Part shown: one piece after another, positions 14,998 to 23,705 of the stretch
Numbering within the stretch: the stretch's first letter is position 1
Layout: every line of letters begins with the position of its first letter
Origin: Agathobaculum ammoniilyticum
GTDB taxonomy: Bacteria; Bacillota; Clostridia; Oscillospirales; Butyricicoccaceae
NCBI RefSeq assembly: GCF_025567315.1
Contig: NZ_JAOQJE010000004.1
Coordinates: 164,942-228,941 of the forward strand
DNA length: 64,000 nucleotides
Reading direction: 5' to 3'
The notes under the pieces: generated by a model
What the model was told of the DNA's origin: nothing
Database searches by the model: none
The model's input: the letters and a program-made list of their open reading frames with translations, nothing else
Made by a program: the position numbers and the translations under genes

Positions 14998-16197
14998 TCA
15001 GCCGTTGATTTCAAAGGGGGTGTCGCACGCGCCGGTTAGCGAGCGGGCGGGACCGTCGGAGACGACCTCGTAGGTATTTTCGCAGCCAACCAGACCGACC
15101 CCCTCCAGGGCGATCTTTGGCTCGACCGCGAACGTCATGCCGGCGCGGATCGGCTCGTCGAAGCCCCTGGCGAGGACGGGCGATTCGTCCATAGTCAGGC
15201 CGATCGAGTGTCCGAAGAACCTGCAGCCGCTCATAAAGCCCGCGCGGAACGCGGGGTCAACGCAGGCGCACAGCTTGCCATATACCTCGGATGGCACCGA
15301 ACCGGGGCGCAGCATGGCGGCAGCCTCGTTCTCGAGGAATACACATTGTTCGCGCGCGGCACGGATCAGCTTGCTCTGTGGATGCTTGGAGAGGGAACCG
15401 TAGAAAAACACAATGCTTTTATCCGTATGGTAGCCCCGATAGCCGTTCGGTATGTCAAGCAGCACAATATCGCCCTCGCGCAGGCGCCGCTCGGAGGAGC
15501 CGATGGATTTCATGGCGATACAGGTGCCGGCCGTACCGGTGGGGCTGTCCAGACCGCAGCCGGCCAGACTGTTTTCACTGAAGCTGGCTACGCCGAGCAC
15601 ATCGTCTGCAATCGCCTGGTTGAAGCGGGAAATACCCATCGAACCTCGCTCGAGCAGAACCGTGCTGACCTCGCTGCACAGCCGCGCCTCGCTAATGCCA
15701 TCCCGCAGCAGGACGGGGGCGATCTCCTCCAGCGCGAAGCGGTGCAGGGCGCCGGACTGGCGCATGCAGTCCAGCTCATAGGCGCTTTTGACGGCCCGCA
15801 GGCCTGCGAGGACGCCGTCCACTGGCTGCGGCTGCGTAAAGGGTAAATATTTCTGCAACATAGAAAGTTTTTGCAGCGTCATGGTGCGCGCGGCGACATA
15901 GACACGGTCGGGGATGGCGGGGAACGCCTCCGCAACCGTGCGGAAGCTGCTCAGCGGACGGATATCCGCAAAAGCGGATTCGCGTTTGGCACATTCGAAT
16001 GAACGGCGGACGAACAGCACCGCTTGGTCGGGCGTGACGATGAGCGCGCCATCCTGCATGGTGCCGGTGAAGTAATAAAGATCGATCTTGTTGTCCAGAA
16101 TGGTCATGGACCACGCGGGATCGTGCTGTGCCAATGCTGCGCGCAGTCGGGAAAGGCGGGCGTTCAGCTCGCCGGCAGGCACGGGGGTATGTGGCAT
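14998..16197 (-). CDS. M24 family metallopeptidase (Xaa-Pro aminopeptidase type)
   Basis: The 399-residue protein has an N-terminal creatinase-like domain (about 1-150) and a C-terminal pita-bread catalytic domain. The five metal ligands are visible: two Asp in LLDIPNGYRGYHTDKS, His in FFGHSIGL, Glu in AVEPKI, and Glu in GCENTYEV. The family removes N-terminal residues before proline, or acts on related substrates. It is the first gene of a likely two-gene unit with degV. Confidence 0.9.
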   Translation of the reverse strand: MPHTPVPAGELNARLSRLRAALAQHDPAWSMTILDNKIDLYYFTGTMQDGALIVTPDQAVLFVRRSFECAKRESAFADIRPLSSFRTVAEAFPAIPDRVYVAARTMTLQKLSMLQKYLPFTQPQPVDGVLAGLRAVKSAYELDCMRQSGALHRFALEEIAPVLLRDGISEARLCSEVSTVLLERGSMGISRFNQAIADDVLGVASFSENSLAGCGLDSPTGTAGTCIAMKSIGSSERRLREGDIVLLDIPNGYRGYHTDKSIVFFYGSLSKHPQSKLIRAAREQCVFLENEAAAMLRPGSVPSEVYGKLCACVDPAFRAGFMSGCRFFGHSIGLTMDESPVLARGFDEPIRAGMTFAVEPKIALEGVGLVGCENTYEVVSDGPARSLTGACDTPFEING

Positions 16198-16451
16198 TTG
16201 TGTTCCTTCCTTTGCTTATGTTGGTTCTGGGGTGATGCGGGCCAGCGGCATGCCTTACGGCGGCGAAGATACACGCATGGGAAAAAGGCGGCTCGGCCGC
16301 TTTGCGGCGCTATTATACCACAGCGGCCAGCACTTATTCGCCTGAAGCGACCGCAAAGTGCCGCTGGTGGTATAATGAAGTGAAATTAATGTATAATAGC
16401 CGCTTTGCGGCTATTATACCATAGTTTTTCCGGCTGGGCAATGCGTGCGCA
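16198..16451. repeat. Intergenic region with palindromes around TATTATACCA
   Basis: GTATAATAGCCGC (16391-16403) and GCGGCTATTATAC (16407-16419) form a perfect 13-bp stem with a TTT loop. CATAGTTTTT follows and could be a terminator. A related block TTTGCGGCGCTATTATACCA lies at about 16301-16320, with the mirror GGTATAAT at 16369-16376. This suggests a small duplicated hairpin. No gene is seen. Confidence 0.5.
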
Positions 16452-16480
16452 TTGACTTTTGCGGAATGGTGCGATATGAT
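16452..16480 (+). promoter_or_regulatory. Promoter of the cardiolipin synthase gene
   Basis: TTGACT (16452-16457), 17 bases, TATGAT (16475-16480), 38 bases ahead of the start codon at 16518. Confidence 0.75.
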
Positions 16481-16517
16481 GCTATACAGGAAAGTTTATG
16501 GAGAAAGGAGTCGGGTT

Positions 16518-18044
16518 ATGCGCAGAATTTTGGGACGGATCCTGGCGGACCGGCGTGTGGTCGGCGGCCTGCTGCTGGTTGCGCAGCTGGTGATCGTCAT
16601 GTACAGCGTGGGCTGGATGAGCGGGCGCTGGCTGTGGGCGCCACGGATATTGACCGTGCTGAGCGTCATCATCGTGATCTGGCTTGTCCGTAAATATGAT
16701 AACCCGACCTATAAGATCAGCTGGATCATCGTTATCCTGCTGCTGCCGCTGTTCGGAGGCCTGTTTTACCTGCTGTGGGGCAACACGCCGTTTAACCGCG
16801 CGCGCACTCAGCATAAGTACGAGCCGCAGCCGCCGGATTTCACCGAATACCGCCTGATGCCGGCGACCGAGGCGCTCGCACAGGAGGATCCGCGCCACGC
16901 GGCGCGCGCCCGTTATATCACTGCGCTGGACGGCATGCCGGCCTGGACCAACACCGAGGCGCATTATTTCCGCGTGGGCGAGGATATGTTCGCCTCCATG
17001 TGCGAGGAGCTGTGGCAGGCGCATAAATTCATTTTTCTGGAGTATTTTATCATTGAGGAAGGCATCATGTGGAATACCATCCTCGATATCCTGCAGGAAA
17101 AGGTGCGCGAGGGCGTGGATGTGCGCATCCTGTACGACGATGTGGGTTCGATCGCCACGCTGCCGCAGAACTACGACCGCTTCTTGGCTTCACTCGGCAT
17201 CCGCGCGGTGCGCTTTAACCGCTTTATCCCCACGCTCAACACCTACCTTAATTACCGCAACCACCGCAAAATGATGATTATAGACGGGAATGTGGGGTAT
17301 ATGGGCGGCATCAACCTGGCAGATGAATATATCAATGAGAAGGTGCGTTTTGGCCACTGGAAGGATACCGGCATCATGCTGCGGGGCGAAGGGACGGTCA
17401 ACATGACCTCGCTGTTCCTGCAGATGTGGGAATATGTGACCGGCGAGCCCGTGCCGCCGCTCAACGCCTACCTGCCGACGATGAAAATGCCGGAGGACGG
17501 CTATGTCCAGCCGTTCGCGGATTCGCCGCTTGACGATTTGAACGTCGGCGAATCGACCTACCTGCAGATCATCCACAACGCGCGCGATTACGTCTATATC
17601 ACGACCCCGTATCTGGTGTTGGATAACGAGATGATCACGGCGCTGACCATCGCGGCGCAGTCCGGCGTGGATGTGCGGATTCTGACGCCGGGGATTCCGG
17701 ATAAAAAGCTGGTCTATATGATTACGCGCTCCTATTACCAGCAGCTGCACCGCGCGGGCGTCAAGATCTATGAATACCGCCCAGGCTTCCTGCACGCGAA
17801 GTGCATCGTATCGGACGATGATACGGCGGTCGTCGGAACGATCAATATGGACTTCCGTTCCTTTTTCTTGCATTTTGAGTGCGCGACCTGCTTTTACAAC
17901 AGCTCGGTCGTGCATGCGGTCAAGCAGGATATTTTGGAAACGATCAATGTGAGCCGGCGCATTGACGACGCCTGGCTGCATAAGGTACCTTGGCTGCGGT
18001 CTATCGTGGCCAGTGTGCTGCGGCTGTTTGCGCCGCTGCTGTGA
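16518..18044 (+). CDS. cls: Cardiolipin synthase
   Basis: The 508-residue protein has two N-terminal transmembrane helices (about 15-70, ending WIIVILLLPLFGGLFYLLWG) and two phospholipase-D domains with HKD motifs NHRKMMIIDGNVGYMGG and LHAKCIVSDDDTAVVGT. It joins phosphatidylglycerols into cardiolipin at the membrane. The start at 16518 follows GAAAGGAG. The longer frame from 16452 begins inside the promoter and is rejected. Confidence 0.95.
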   Translation: MRRILGRILADRRVVGGLLLVAQLVIVMYSVGWMSGRWLWAPRILTVLSVIIVIWLVRKYDNPTYKISWIIVILLLPLFGGLFYLLWGNTPFNRARTQHKYEPQPPDFTEYRLMPATEALAQEDPRHAARARYITALDGMPAWTNTEAHYFRVGEDMFASMCEELWQAHKFIFLEYFIIEEGIMWNTILDILQEKVREGVDVRILYDDVGSIATLPQNYDRFLASLGIRAVRFNRFIPTLNTYLNYRNHRKMMIIDGNVGYMGGINLADEYINEKVRFGHWKDTGIMLRGEGTVNMTSLFLQMWEYVTGEPVPPLNAYLPTMKMPEDGYVQPFADSPLDDLNVGESTYLQIIHNARDYVYITTPYLVLDNEMITALTIAAQSGVDVRILTPGIPDKKLVYMITRSYYQQLHRAGVKIYEYRPGFLHAKCIVSDDDTAVVGTINMDFRSFFLHFECATCFYNSSVVHAVKQDILETINVSRRIDDAWLHKVPWLRSIVASVLRLFAPLL

Positions 18045-18073
18045 CCGGACGCCGGCAGAGTGAAGGGGCTGAA

Positions 18074-18835
18074 ATGGAACAACGGGAACAGGTTTTGTGC
18101 GCGATCCTTGACGCGGGTGAGCTGCTGCTGACCGCAGGGGCCGAGGTGGCGCGCGTGGAGGACACGATCCGCCGTATGGCACAGGCATATGGCTTTGGCA
18201 GGGTGGATGTGCTGACCATCACGGCCAGTATGATCGTCACGGCGCAGGCAGAGGACGGCGCGGTTCTGACGCAGACCCGCCGCATCCTGCGGCGGGAAAC
18301 CGATATGCGGCGCATCGAGGCGGTGAACGCGCTTTCGCGTGCGGTCTGCGGCGCGCCGCTGCCGCTGGAGGAGCTGCGCGCGCGGGTGGAAGCGATTCGG
18401 ACCATGCGGGACGATATGCCGTGGCGTATCCCGCTGGCATATTTGGTTATTTCCGGCTCGTTCGCCGTGTTTTTCGGCGGTTCGGTGCGGGATGGTCTGG
18501 CGGCGATGCTGTGCAGCATGGTGCTGTACGCGATCGGGCGCATGGGGGCGCGTATTGCGTTACAGCCGCTGGTGCTGACCGTGTTGAGCGCGGCCGCGAT
18601 GTGTCTGGCCGCGGTGATAACCGTGGAAGCCGGATTGGGGCAGGCATTGGATAAGATTATTATTGGAAACATTATGCTGCTGATACCGGGGATCGCGCTG
18701 GTCAATTCGCTGCGCGACATGATCGTGGGCGATACGATCAGCGGCCTGCTGGGAGCGTGTGAAGCGCTGCTGCGCGCGATTGCGATTGCGGCGGGCTGCG
18801 CACTGGTGCTGCTGCAGCTGGGAGGTGCGGTATGA
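18074..18835 (+). CDS. Threonine/serine exporter family protein, N-terminal (DUF1212) subunit
   Basis: The 253-residue protein has a soluble ThrE-type N-terminal region (LLLTAGAEVARVEDTIRRM) and four to five membrane helices, including IIIGNIMLLIPGIALVNSLRD. In many Firmicutes ThrE is split into this DUF1212 protein and a small DUF3815 partner, as here. It probably exports threonine or serine. It overlaps its partner by four bases (ATGA). Confidence 0.85.
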   Translation: MEQREQVLCAILDAGELLLTAGAEVARVEDTIRRMAQAYGFGRVDVLTITASMIVTAQAEDGAVLTQTRRILRRETDMRRIEAVNALSRAVCGAPLPLEELRARVEAIRTMRDDMPWRIPLAYLVISGSFAVFFGGSVRDGLAAMLCSMVLYAIGRMGARIALQPLVLTVLSAAAMCLAAVITVEAGLGQALDKIIIGNIMLLIPGIALVNSLRDMIVGDTISGLLGACEALLRAIAIAAGCALVLLQLGGAV

Positions 18836-19290
18836 CCGGGGAAATGGCGGTGCAGGTCGGCATGGCAGCCGTGGGTGCGCTGGGCTTCGGCCTGCTGTTC
18901 CATATTTCAGGAAGCCGGCTGGTGACCATCCTGCTCGGCGGCGCGGCAAACTGGGGGTTTTACCTGCTCGCCCTGTGGGCTTATGAGGACCGCGTCGCCG
19001 CGTTTTTTGCCGCCGCGCTCGCGACAGCCGCCTTGGCGGAGGTATTGGCGCGCCTGCTCAAAACGCCGGTCCTGACGCTGCTGGTGCCGATGCTCGTGCC
19101 GCTCGTCCCGGGCGGCGACCTGTATTATACCACGCTGGCGCTTGTCCGGGGGGATATGGCGGCGTTTGCGCAGTATGGCAGCCTGGTGCTGAAGGAGTCC
19201 GGTGCGATCTCGTTCGGGGTTATCCTGATTGCCTGTGCAGTGCAGACGCTGCTCAAGCTGCTCGCTCTGGCGCGGGAGAAAAGAATATGA
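18832..19290 (+). CDS. Threonine/serine exporter family protein, DUF3815-type small subunit
   Basis: The 152-residue protein is almost entirely hydrophobic, with about four helices and the family stretch VLTLLVPMLVPLVPGGDLYYT. It overlaps the DUF1212 gene by four bases and ends at a strong terminator. It is expected to form the second half of a ThrE-type exporter in the membrane. Confidence 0.85.
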   Translation: MTGEMAVQVGMAAVGALGFGLLFHISGSRLVTILLGGAANWGFYLLALWAYEDRVAAFFAAALATAALAEVLARLLKTPVLTLLVPMLVPLVPGGDLYYTTLALVRGDMAAFAQYGSLVLKESGAISFGVILIACAVQTLLKLLALAREKRI

Positions 19291-19291
19291 A

Positions 19292-19328
19292 AAAAGCGTT
19301 CTGCGACCGGTCCGTGCAGAACGCTTTT
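19292..19328. terminator. Bidirectional terminator between exporter and HAAS genes
   Basis: AAAAGCGTTCTGC (19292-19304) pairs with GCAGAACGCTTTT (19316-19328), with A and T runs at the two ends for convergent genes. Confidence 0.8.
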
Positions 19329-19660
19329 CAAATTTGGAGCTGCAGCAGAAGATAGACCACACAGGCGGCGATCGCCGCCCAAACCAGGCCCGTGGCGATC
19401 AGGCAGCAAAGATAACGCGGCGGAAAGCGGGCGTGCCGCAGGCTACGCCCGAGCGCGTCCGGATCGCCGAGCATGCGCACCGCCAGCTCGACCGCCTCCG
19501 CTTCGTTGAAGCCGCGGTCGTTTTGCAGATATTCCATGCGCGTCAGTAGATGGTCGGTCAGCTCGCGCCGCACCCGTGCGCGGTACGGCGGCCAAAGAAG
19601 ATGGGCGCATACGCGGTCCAGAAACAGGCTGATGCGCTCATTTGGTGACACACGCCTCAC
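19328..19660 (-). CDS. HAAS-type (permease prefix domain 1-like) protein partnered with PadR
   Basis: The 110-residue protein has a helical N-terminal domain (RVRRELTDHLLTRMEYLQ, EAEAVELAVRMLGDPDAL) like the HAAS / permease prefix domain 1 family, and one C-terminal membrane helix (CLIATGLVWAAIAACVVYLL). Such proteins are usually encoded beside PadR repressors and act as membrane partners of unknown mechanism. It overlaps the end of padR by 23 bases. Confidence 0.75.
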   Translation of the reverse strand: MRRVSPNERISLFLDRVCAHLLWPPYRARVRRELTDHLLTRMEYLQNDRGFNEAEAVELAVRMLGDPDALGRSLRHARFPPRYLCCLIATGLVWAAIAACVVYLLLQLQI

Positions 19661-19988
19661 CCCCGACCACCTTGCCGAAGCTTTTACAGAATTTTTCCCA
19701 CTCGCGTCGGCACCGCGCGAGTGTTTTGACGCCTTGGCGGGTGAGCTGATAATACCGGCGCAGCCGCCCCGCCGTGGATTCCCTTTCGTAGGAGCGCACC
19801 TCGCCGCGCTCTTCCAGGCTGTGCAGGATGGGGTACAGGGTCCCCTCGTTCATGGAAAAGGTCTGGTCGGAACGGCATTCCAGCTCGCGGATGATCTGGT
19901 AGCCGTATTTGTCTGCGTCCTCCAGCATGGCGAGGACGAGCAGCGTATTACTGCCGGGGAAAGGAGAGTCGTTTTTTCTGCGGGGCAT
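19638..19988 (-). CDS. PadR family transcriptional regulator
   Basis: The 116-residue protein is the short winged-helix PadR form: LLVLAMLEDADKYGYQIIREL, MNEGTLYPILHSLEERGEV, GRLRRYYQLTRQG. PadR proteins repress their own operon and often transport or stress genes. GGAGGCGG precedes the start. A palindrome overlapping its promoter suggests autoregulation. Confidence 0.9.
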   Translation of the reverse strand: MPRRKNDSPFPGSNTLLVLAMLEDADKYGYQIIRELECRSDQTFSMNEGTLYPILHSLEERGEVRSYERESTAGRLRRYYQLTRQGVKTLARCRREWEKFCKSFGKVVGGEACVTK

Positions 19989-20018
19989 GGAAAACCGCCT
20001 CCAAATACCTTTTTTATC

Positions 20019-20058
20019 GATGTATCCACAGTATACATCCGGCGGCAGGGGCTGTCAA
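20019..20058 (-). promoter_or_regulatory. padR promoter with overlapping operator palindrome
   Basis: On the minus strand TTGACA (20058-20053), 17 bases, TATACT (20035-20030). The inverted repeat GATGTAT-N7-ATACATC (20019-20039) covers the -10 box. This is a likely PadR operator (ATGT...ACAT type). Confidence 0.7.
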
Positions 20059-20079
20059 ATGTAAAATTTTTTTAAGGTA

Positions 20080-20108
20080 TTGCTCTTTTTCGGTTTTTAG
20101 GGTATCAT
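20080..20108 (+). promoter_or_regulatory. Promoter of the small exporter gene
   Basis: TTGCTC (20080-20085), 17 bases, TATCAT (20103-20108). The gene starts at 20146 behind GGAGG. Confidence 0.5.
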
Positions 20109-20145
20109 AAGCAATAGTTTGCAGGCTTTGGAGGATGGAAAACCG

Positions 20146-20640
20146 ATGTTTGATAGTTTGTTTCAATGGCTGCTCGGCGCTGGCCGCGAGCTGGCTGTTG
20201 TTATTATCTCCATGGTTCCTCTGGTGGAATTGCGCGGCGCGGTGCCTCTGGGCGTTATGGCGGCGGGCATGCCGTGGTACGAGGTGCTGCCGTTGGCCTA
20301 TCTGGGCAACCTGCTCCCGATTCCGTTCGCGCTGTTTTTCGGGGAAAAGGTATTGGACTGGGTGGGGACGCTCAGGCCGTTTACCGGCTTCGTCACCCGC
20401 TACAAGGCGAAGCTGGAAAGCAAAAAGGATCAGGTTACCAAGTATGCGCGGATCGGCCTGTTCCTGTTCGTCGCGGTGCCGCTGCCAGGGACGGGCGCAT
20501 GGTCGGGCGCGCTGATCGCGACGCTGCTCGAAATGCCAAAGGGGAAAGCGCTGCTCTCCATTGCGGGCGGCGTCGTGGCGGCGGGGCTTATCATGCTGGT
20601 TGCCTCCAATGGCGTGCTGGGCGTGGCGAGCCTGTTTTGA
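20146..20640 (+). CDS. Small multidrug-export protein family (COG2426) membrane protein
   Basis: The 164-residue protein has four to five hydrophobic segments with the COG2426 pattern: ISMVPLVELRGAVPLGV, LGNLLPIPFALFFGEKVLDW, and AVPLPGTGAWSGALIA with the paired glycines of the re-entrant loop. The family resembles DedA transporters; the substrate is unknown. ATG 20146 is preferred over 20119 because of GGAGG at 20130. Confidence 0.85.
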   Translation: MFDSLFQWLLGAGRELAVVIISMVPLVELRGAVPLGVMAAGMPWYEVLPLAYLGNLLPIPFALFFGEKVLDWVGTLRPFTGFVTRYKAKLESKKDQVTKYARIGLFLFVAVPLPGTGAWSGALIATLLEMPKGKALLSIAGGVVAAGLIMLVASNGVLGVASLF

Positions 20641-20648
20641 AAGCGAAA

Positions 20649-20682
20649 GCAAAGAGCCTCCCGTGAGGGAGGCTCTTTTTGC
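20649..20682. terminator. Bidirectional terminator
   Basis: GCAAAGAGCCTCCC and GGGAGGCTCTTTTTGC pair around GTGA between the convergent exporter and pncB genes. Confidence 0.85.
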
Positions 20683-20690
20683 ATTTCGGT

Positions 20691-22133
20691 TTAAATACGG
20701 CAGGATTCCAGCAGCTCGTGCTTGCAGTCCCAAAGCCTGCGGGACAGATCGACGAAATAAGTCTGCGGGTTCTCGAAGCGCTTAATCTCTTCCCAGAGCG
20801 TGTCCAGCTCGGCAAGGCAGTAACTGCGGATGTCGCTGATCGCCGAATTCTGGTAAACGCATTTGCCGGCCTGGAACAGCTGCACGCGCAGCGGGCGCAC
20901 GGTATAATCGGACACCACGCGCTGCTTCCAGGTATGGATGGGGTCGAACAGCACATAGGGGAGGGCGGCGTCGATGACCTCGTCATGGATTGTGATAACA
21001 TCGCCCAGCGCCTTGCCGGTCGCTTTGTCAAACAGGCGGTATACCTGCTTGAAGTGTGGGGTCGTGATCTTTTCCACGTTTTCGGAAACCTTGATCTTGG
21101 GGACGATCTCTCCCTGCCCGTTTTCCACGGCTGCGAGCTTGTATACGCCGCCGAACACCGGTTCGGATTTGGAAGTGATCAGCCGCTCACCGATGCCGAA
21201 GGAGTCGATTTGCGCGCCCTGTACCAGAAGGTCGCGCACCAGGTATTCGTCCAGCGAGTTGGAGGCCATGATCTGCATATCCGGAAAACCCGCCGCATCC
21301 AGCATTTTACGCGCCTCGATCGAAAGGTAGGCGATATCGCCCGAATCCAGACGGATGCCGCGCGGGCGGATCCCGTACTCGCTGACCATGTCCCGCGCTA
21401 CACGGATCGCGTTCGGAACGCCGGATTTGAGGACGTTATAGGTGTCGACCAGAAAGACGCAGTTGTCCGGATAAATGTCCGCATAGGCCTTGAACGCCTC
21501 GTATTCGCTGTCGAACATCTGCACCCAGGAATGCGCCATCGTGCCGCCCGCGGGGATCTTGTAATCCCGATCGGCCAGCACGCACGCCGTCCCCTGACAG
21601 CCGCCGATATAAGCGGCGCGCGCGCCATAGATCGCGCCGTCGTAGCCCTGCGCGCGGCGGGAGCCGAATTCGAGCACGGTGCGCCCCTGCGCGGCGCGGG
21701 TGATGCGGCTGGCCTTGGTGGCGATCAGCGTCTGATGGTTGATGGTGAGCAGGACCATGGTTTCCACGAACTGCGCCTGAATCATGGGACCGGCCACGGT
21801 GACAAGGGGTTCGCCGGGGAAAACCGGCGTACCCTCCGGCACGGCCCATACGTCGCACGCGAATTCAAATTCGCGCAGGTAATTGAGAAAGGATTCCGAG
21901 AAGCAGCCGCGGCGGCGCAGGTAGGCGATATCCTCCTCGGTGAAATGCAGGTTTTTGAAATAGTCGATCAATTGTTCCACGCCCGCCATGATGGCGTAGC
22001 CGCCGCCGTCCGGCACGCGGCGGAAGAACATGTCGAAATAAGCGCGGCGGTCGGCGATACCTTTTTCAAAGTACCCGTTCGCCATTGTGAACTCGTAAAA
22101 GTCGGTCAGCATGGTCAGATTTTTTTCGGTCAT
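20691..22133 (-). CDS. pncB: Nicotinate phosphoribosyltransferase
   Basis: The 480-residue protein has the typical start MTEKNLTMLTDFYEFTMANG and the phosphoribosyl-binding region with RRAQGYDGAIYGARAAYIGG and RLDSGDIAYLS. The normal length is about 480. It converts nicotinate and PRPP to nicotinate mononucleotide in NAD salvage. A promoter lies upstream on the minus strand at 22244-22216. Confidence 0.95.
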   Translation of the reverse strand: MTEKNLTMLTDFYEFTMANGYFEKGIADRRAYFDMFFRRVPDGGGYAIMAGVEQLIDYFKNLHFTEEDIAYLRRRGCFSESFLNYLREFEFACDVWAVPEGTPVFPGEPLVTVAGPMIQAQFVETMVLLTINHQTLIATKASRITRAAQGRTVLEFGSRRAQGYDGAIYGARAAYIGGCQGTACVLADRDYKIPAGGTMAHSWVQMFDSEYEAFKAYADIYPDNCVFLVDTYNVLKSGVPNAIRVARDMVSEYGIRPRGIRLDSGDIAYLSIEARKMLDAAGFPDMQIMASNSLDEYLVRDLLVQGAQIDSFGIGERLITSKSEPVFGGVYKLAAVENGQGEIVPKIKVSENVEKITTPHFKQVYRLFDKATGKALGDVITIHDEVIDAALPYVLFDPIHTWKQRVVSDYTVRPLRVQLFQAGKCVYQNSAISDIRSYCLAELDTLWEEIKRFENPQTYFVDLSRRLWDCKHELLESCRI

Positions 22134-22215
22134 TGCGAAAACGCCCCTTTGCGCATGGATGCCATGCGCTTTTATTCAATCCGTGCATCTGTCTTGACAC
22201 AGTGCATTTATAGTT

Positions 22216-22244
22216 ATAATAGTACGTTTTTGCGCAAAGTGCAA
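22216..22244 (-). promoter_or_regulatory. Promoter of pncB
   Basis: On the minus strand TTGCAC (22244-22239), 17 bases, TATTAT (22221-22216). Confidence 0.5.
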
Positions 22245-22272
22245 GACTTTCTTTCGGAATATCGATTCACAA

Positions 22273-22290
22273 TATGAATAAATATTCACT
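22273..22290. promoter_or_regulatory. ARG box (ArgR/AhrC operator) upstream of argG
   Basis: TATGAATAAATATTCACT contains the palindrome TGAAT-AAAT-ATTCA, a full match to the 18-bp ARG-box consensus. It lies 25 bases upstream of the argG -35 box. Another half-site, GATTCA, sits just before it. Arginine-dependent repression of the downstream operon is expected. Confidence 0.85.
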
Positions 22291-22314
22291 ATATAAAATA
22301 ATTATAAATTTTTC

Positions 22315-22343
22315 TTGCCAAATGCAGGGATAGGGGGTATAAT
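22315..22343 (+). promoter_or_regulatory. Promoter of the arginine operon
   Basis: TTGCCA (22315-22320), 17 bases, TATAAT (22338-22343). argG starts at 22385 after GGAGG. Confidence 0.8.
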
Positions 22344-22384
22344 GGAAAAGTCAAAAAAACGACGGATTACGGAGGTAAGCAGAC

Positions 22385-23638
22385 ATGGAAAGGAAATATA
22401 ACAAGGTTGTACTGGCCTATTCGGGCGGTTTGGATACTTCGGTGCTGATTCCGTGGCTCAAGGAGCATTACGGCTGCGAGGTCATCGCGGTTTCCGGCAA
22501 CGTGGGCCAGGGTACCGAACTGGACGGGCTGGAGGAAAAGGCGCTCAAGACCGGCGCGTCCAAGCTGTACATCGAGGACTTGACCAAGGAGTTCGTGGAC
22601 GACTACATTATCCCCACCATGAAGGCGGGCGCAACCTATGAGCAGTATCTGCTTGGCACCTCGTTCGCGCGTCCGATCATCGCCAAGCGCATCGTTGAGA
22701 TTGCGCTGCAGGAGGGCGCGGACGCGATCTGCCACGGCTGCACGGGCAAGGGCAACGACCAGGTGCGTTTCGAGCTGGCGATCCACGCGTTCGCCCCGCA
22801 GATGGACATTATCGCGCCGTGGCGCTTCTGGGAACTGAACAGCCGCGAGAAGGAGATCGCCTACGCGGAGGCGCATAACATCCCGCTCAAGATCAACAAG
22901 GAAACCAACTATTCCAAGGATAAGAACCTGTGGCACCTGAGCCATGAGGGCCTCGACCTTGAACTGCCCTCCAACGAGGCGCCGATCAATAAACCGGGCT
23001 TTCTCGAACTGGGAGTTTCTCCGGAGATGGCGCCCGATAAGCCGACCTACGTTACCATTCATTTCGAAAAGGGCGTACCCACCGCGGTGGACGGCGAGGA
23101 GCTGGATTCGGTTGCAATCATCGAAAAGCTCAATAAGCTCGGCGGCGAGAACGGCGTGGGCATCCTGGATATCGTCGAGAACCGCCTGGTCGGCATGAAG
23201 AGCCGCGGCGTATACGAGACGCCGGGCGGCGCGGTGCTGTATGCGGCGCACCAGAAGCTGGAGGAGATCACGCTCGACAAGGAGACCGCGCACTACAAGG
23301 CGCAGGTCGCGATGAAGTTCGGCGACCTGGTCTACAACGGCCAGTGGTACACCCCGCTGCGTAAGGCGCTTTCGGCGTTCGTCGATTCCACGCAGGAGAC
23401 CGTTACCGGCGACGTCAAGCTCAAGCTGTACAAGGGTAATATCATTCCGGCGTCCGTCACCTCGCCGTACAGCCTGTACTCCGAGGATATGGCCACCTTT
23501 AACGAGGACGACTGCTACGACCAGGCGGATTCGGCCGGCTTCATCAACCTGTTCGGCCTGCCGCTCAAGGTGCGCGCGCTCAACGACCAGATGCTGTACA
23601 AAAAGACCGGCGAGCATTTCCCGTCGGTTGAAAAGTAA
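22385..23638 (+). CDS. argG: Argininosuccinate synthase
   Basis: The 417-residue protein starts with the ATP pyrophosphatase P-loop LAYSGGLDTSVLIPWL and contains CHGCTGKGNDQVRFE and the citrulline/aspartate-binding region NREYAYAEAHNIPL-type sequence (REKEIAYAEAHNIPLKIN). It condenses citrulline and aspartate with ATP. It is the first gene of the arginine cluster and directly follows the ARG box and promoter. Confidence 0.97.
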   Translation: MERKYNKVVLAYSGGLDTSVLIPWLKEHYGCEVIAVSGNVGQGTELDGLEEKALKTGASKLYIEDLTKEFVDDYIIPTMKAGATYEQYLLGTSFARPIIAKRIVEIALQEGADAICHGCTGKGNDQVRFELAIHAFAPQMDIIAPWRFWELNSREKEIAYAEAHNIPLKINKETNYSKDKNLWHLSHEGLDLELPSNEAPINKPGFLELGVSPEMAPDKPTYVTIHFEKGVPTAVDGEELDSVAIIEKLNKLGGENGVGILDIVENRLVGMKSRGVYETPGGAVLYAAHQKLEEITLDKETAHYKAQVAMKFGDLVYNGQWYTPLRKALSAFVDSTQETVTGDVKLKLYKGNIIPASVTSPYSLYSEDMATFNEDDCYDQADSAGFINLFGLPLKVRALNDQMLYKKTGEHFPSVEK

Positions 23639-23705
23639 GAAAGGATATCGTGGGGCGGCATGTCCGAACGTGCCGCCCTGCGGGTGTTTTGTGAGGTAAC
23701 GAGAT

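Noticed and set aside
22367..23617. 416-codon frame antisense to argG
   Set aside because: Shadow of a clear argG gene; no independent coding evidence.
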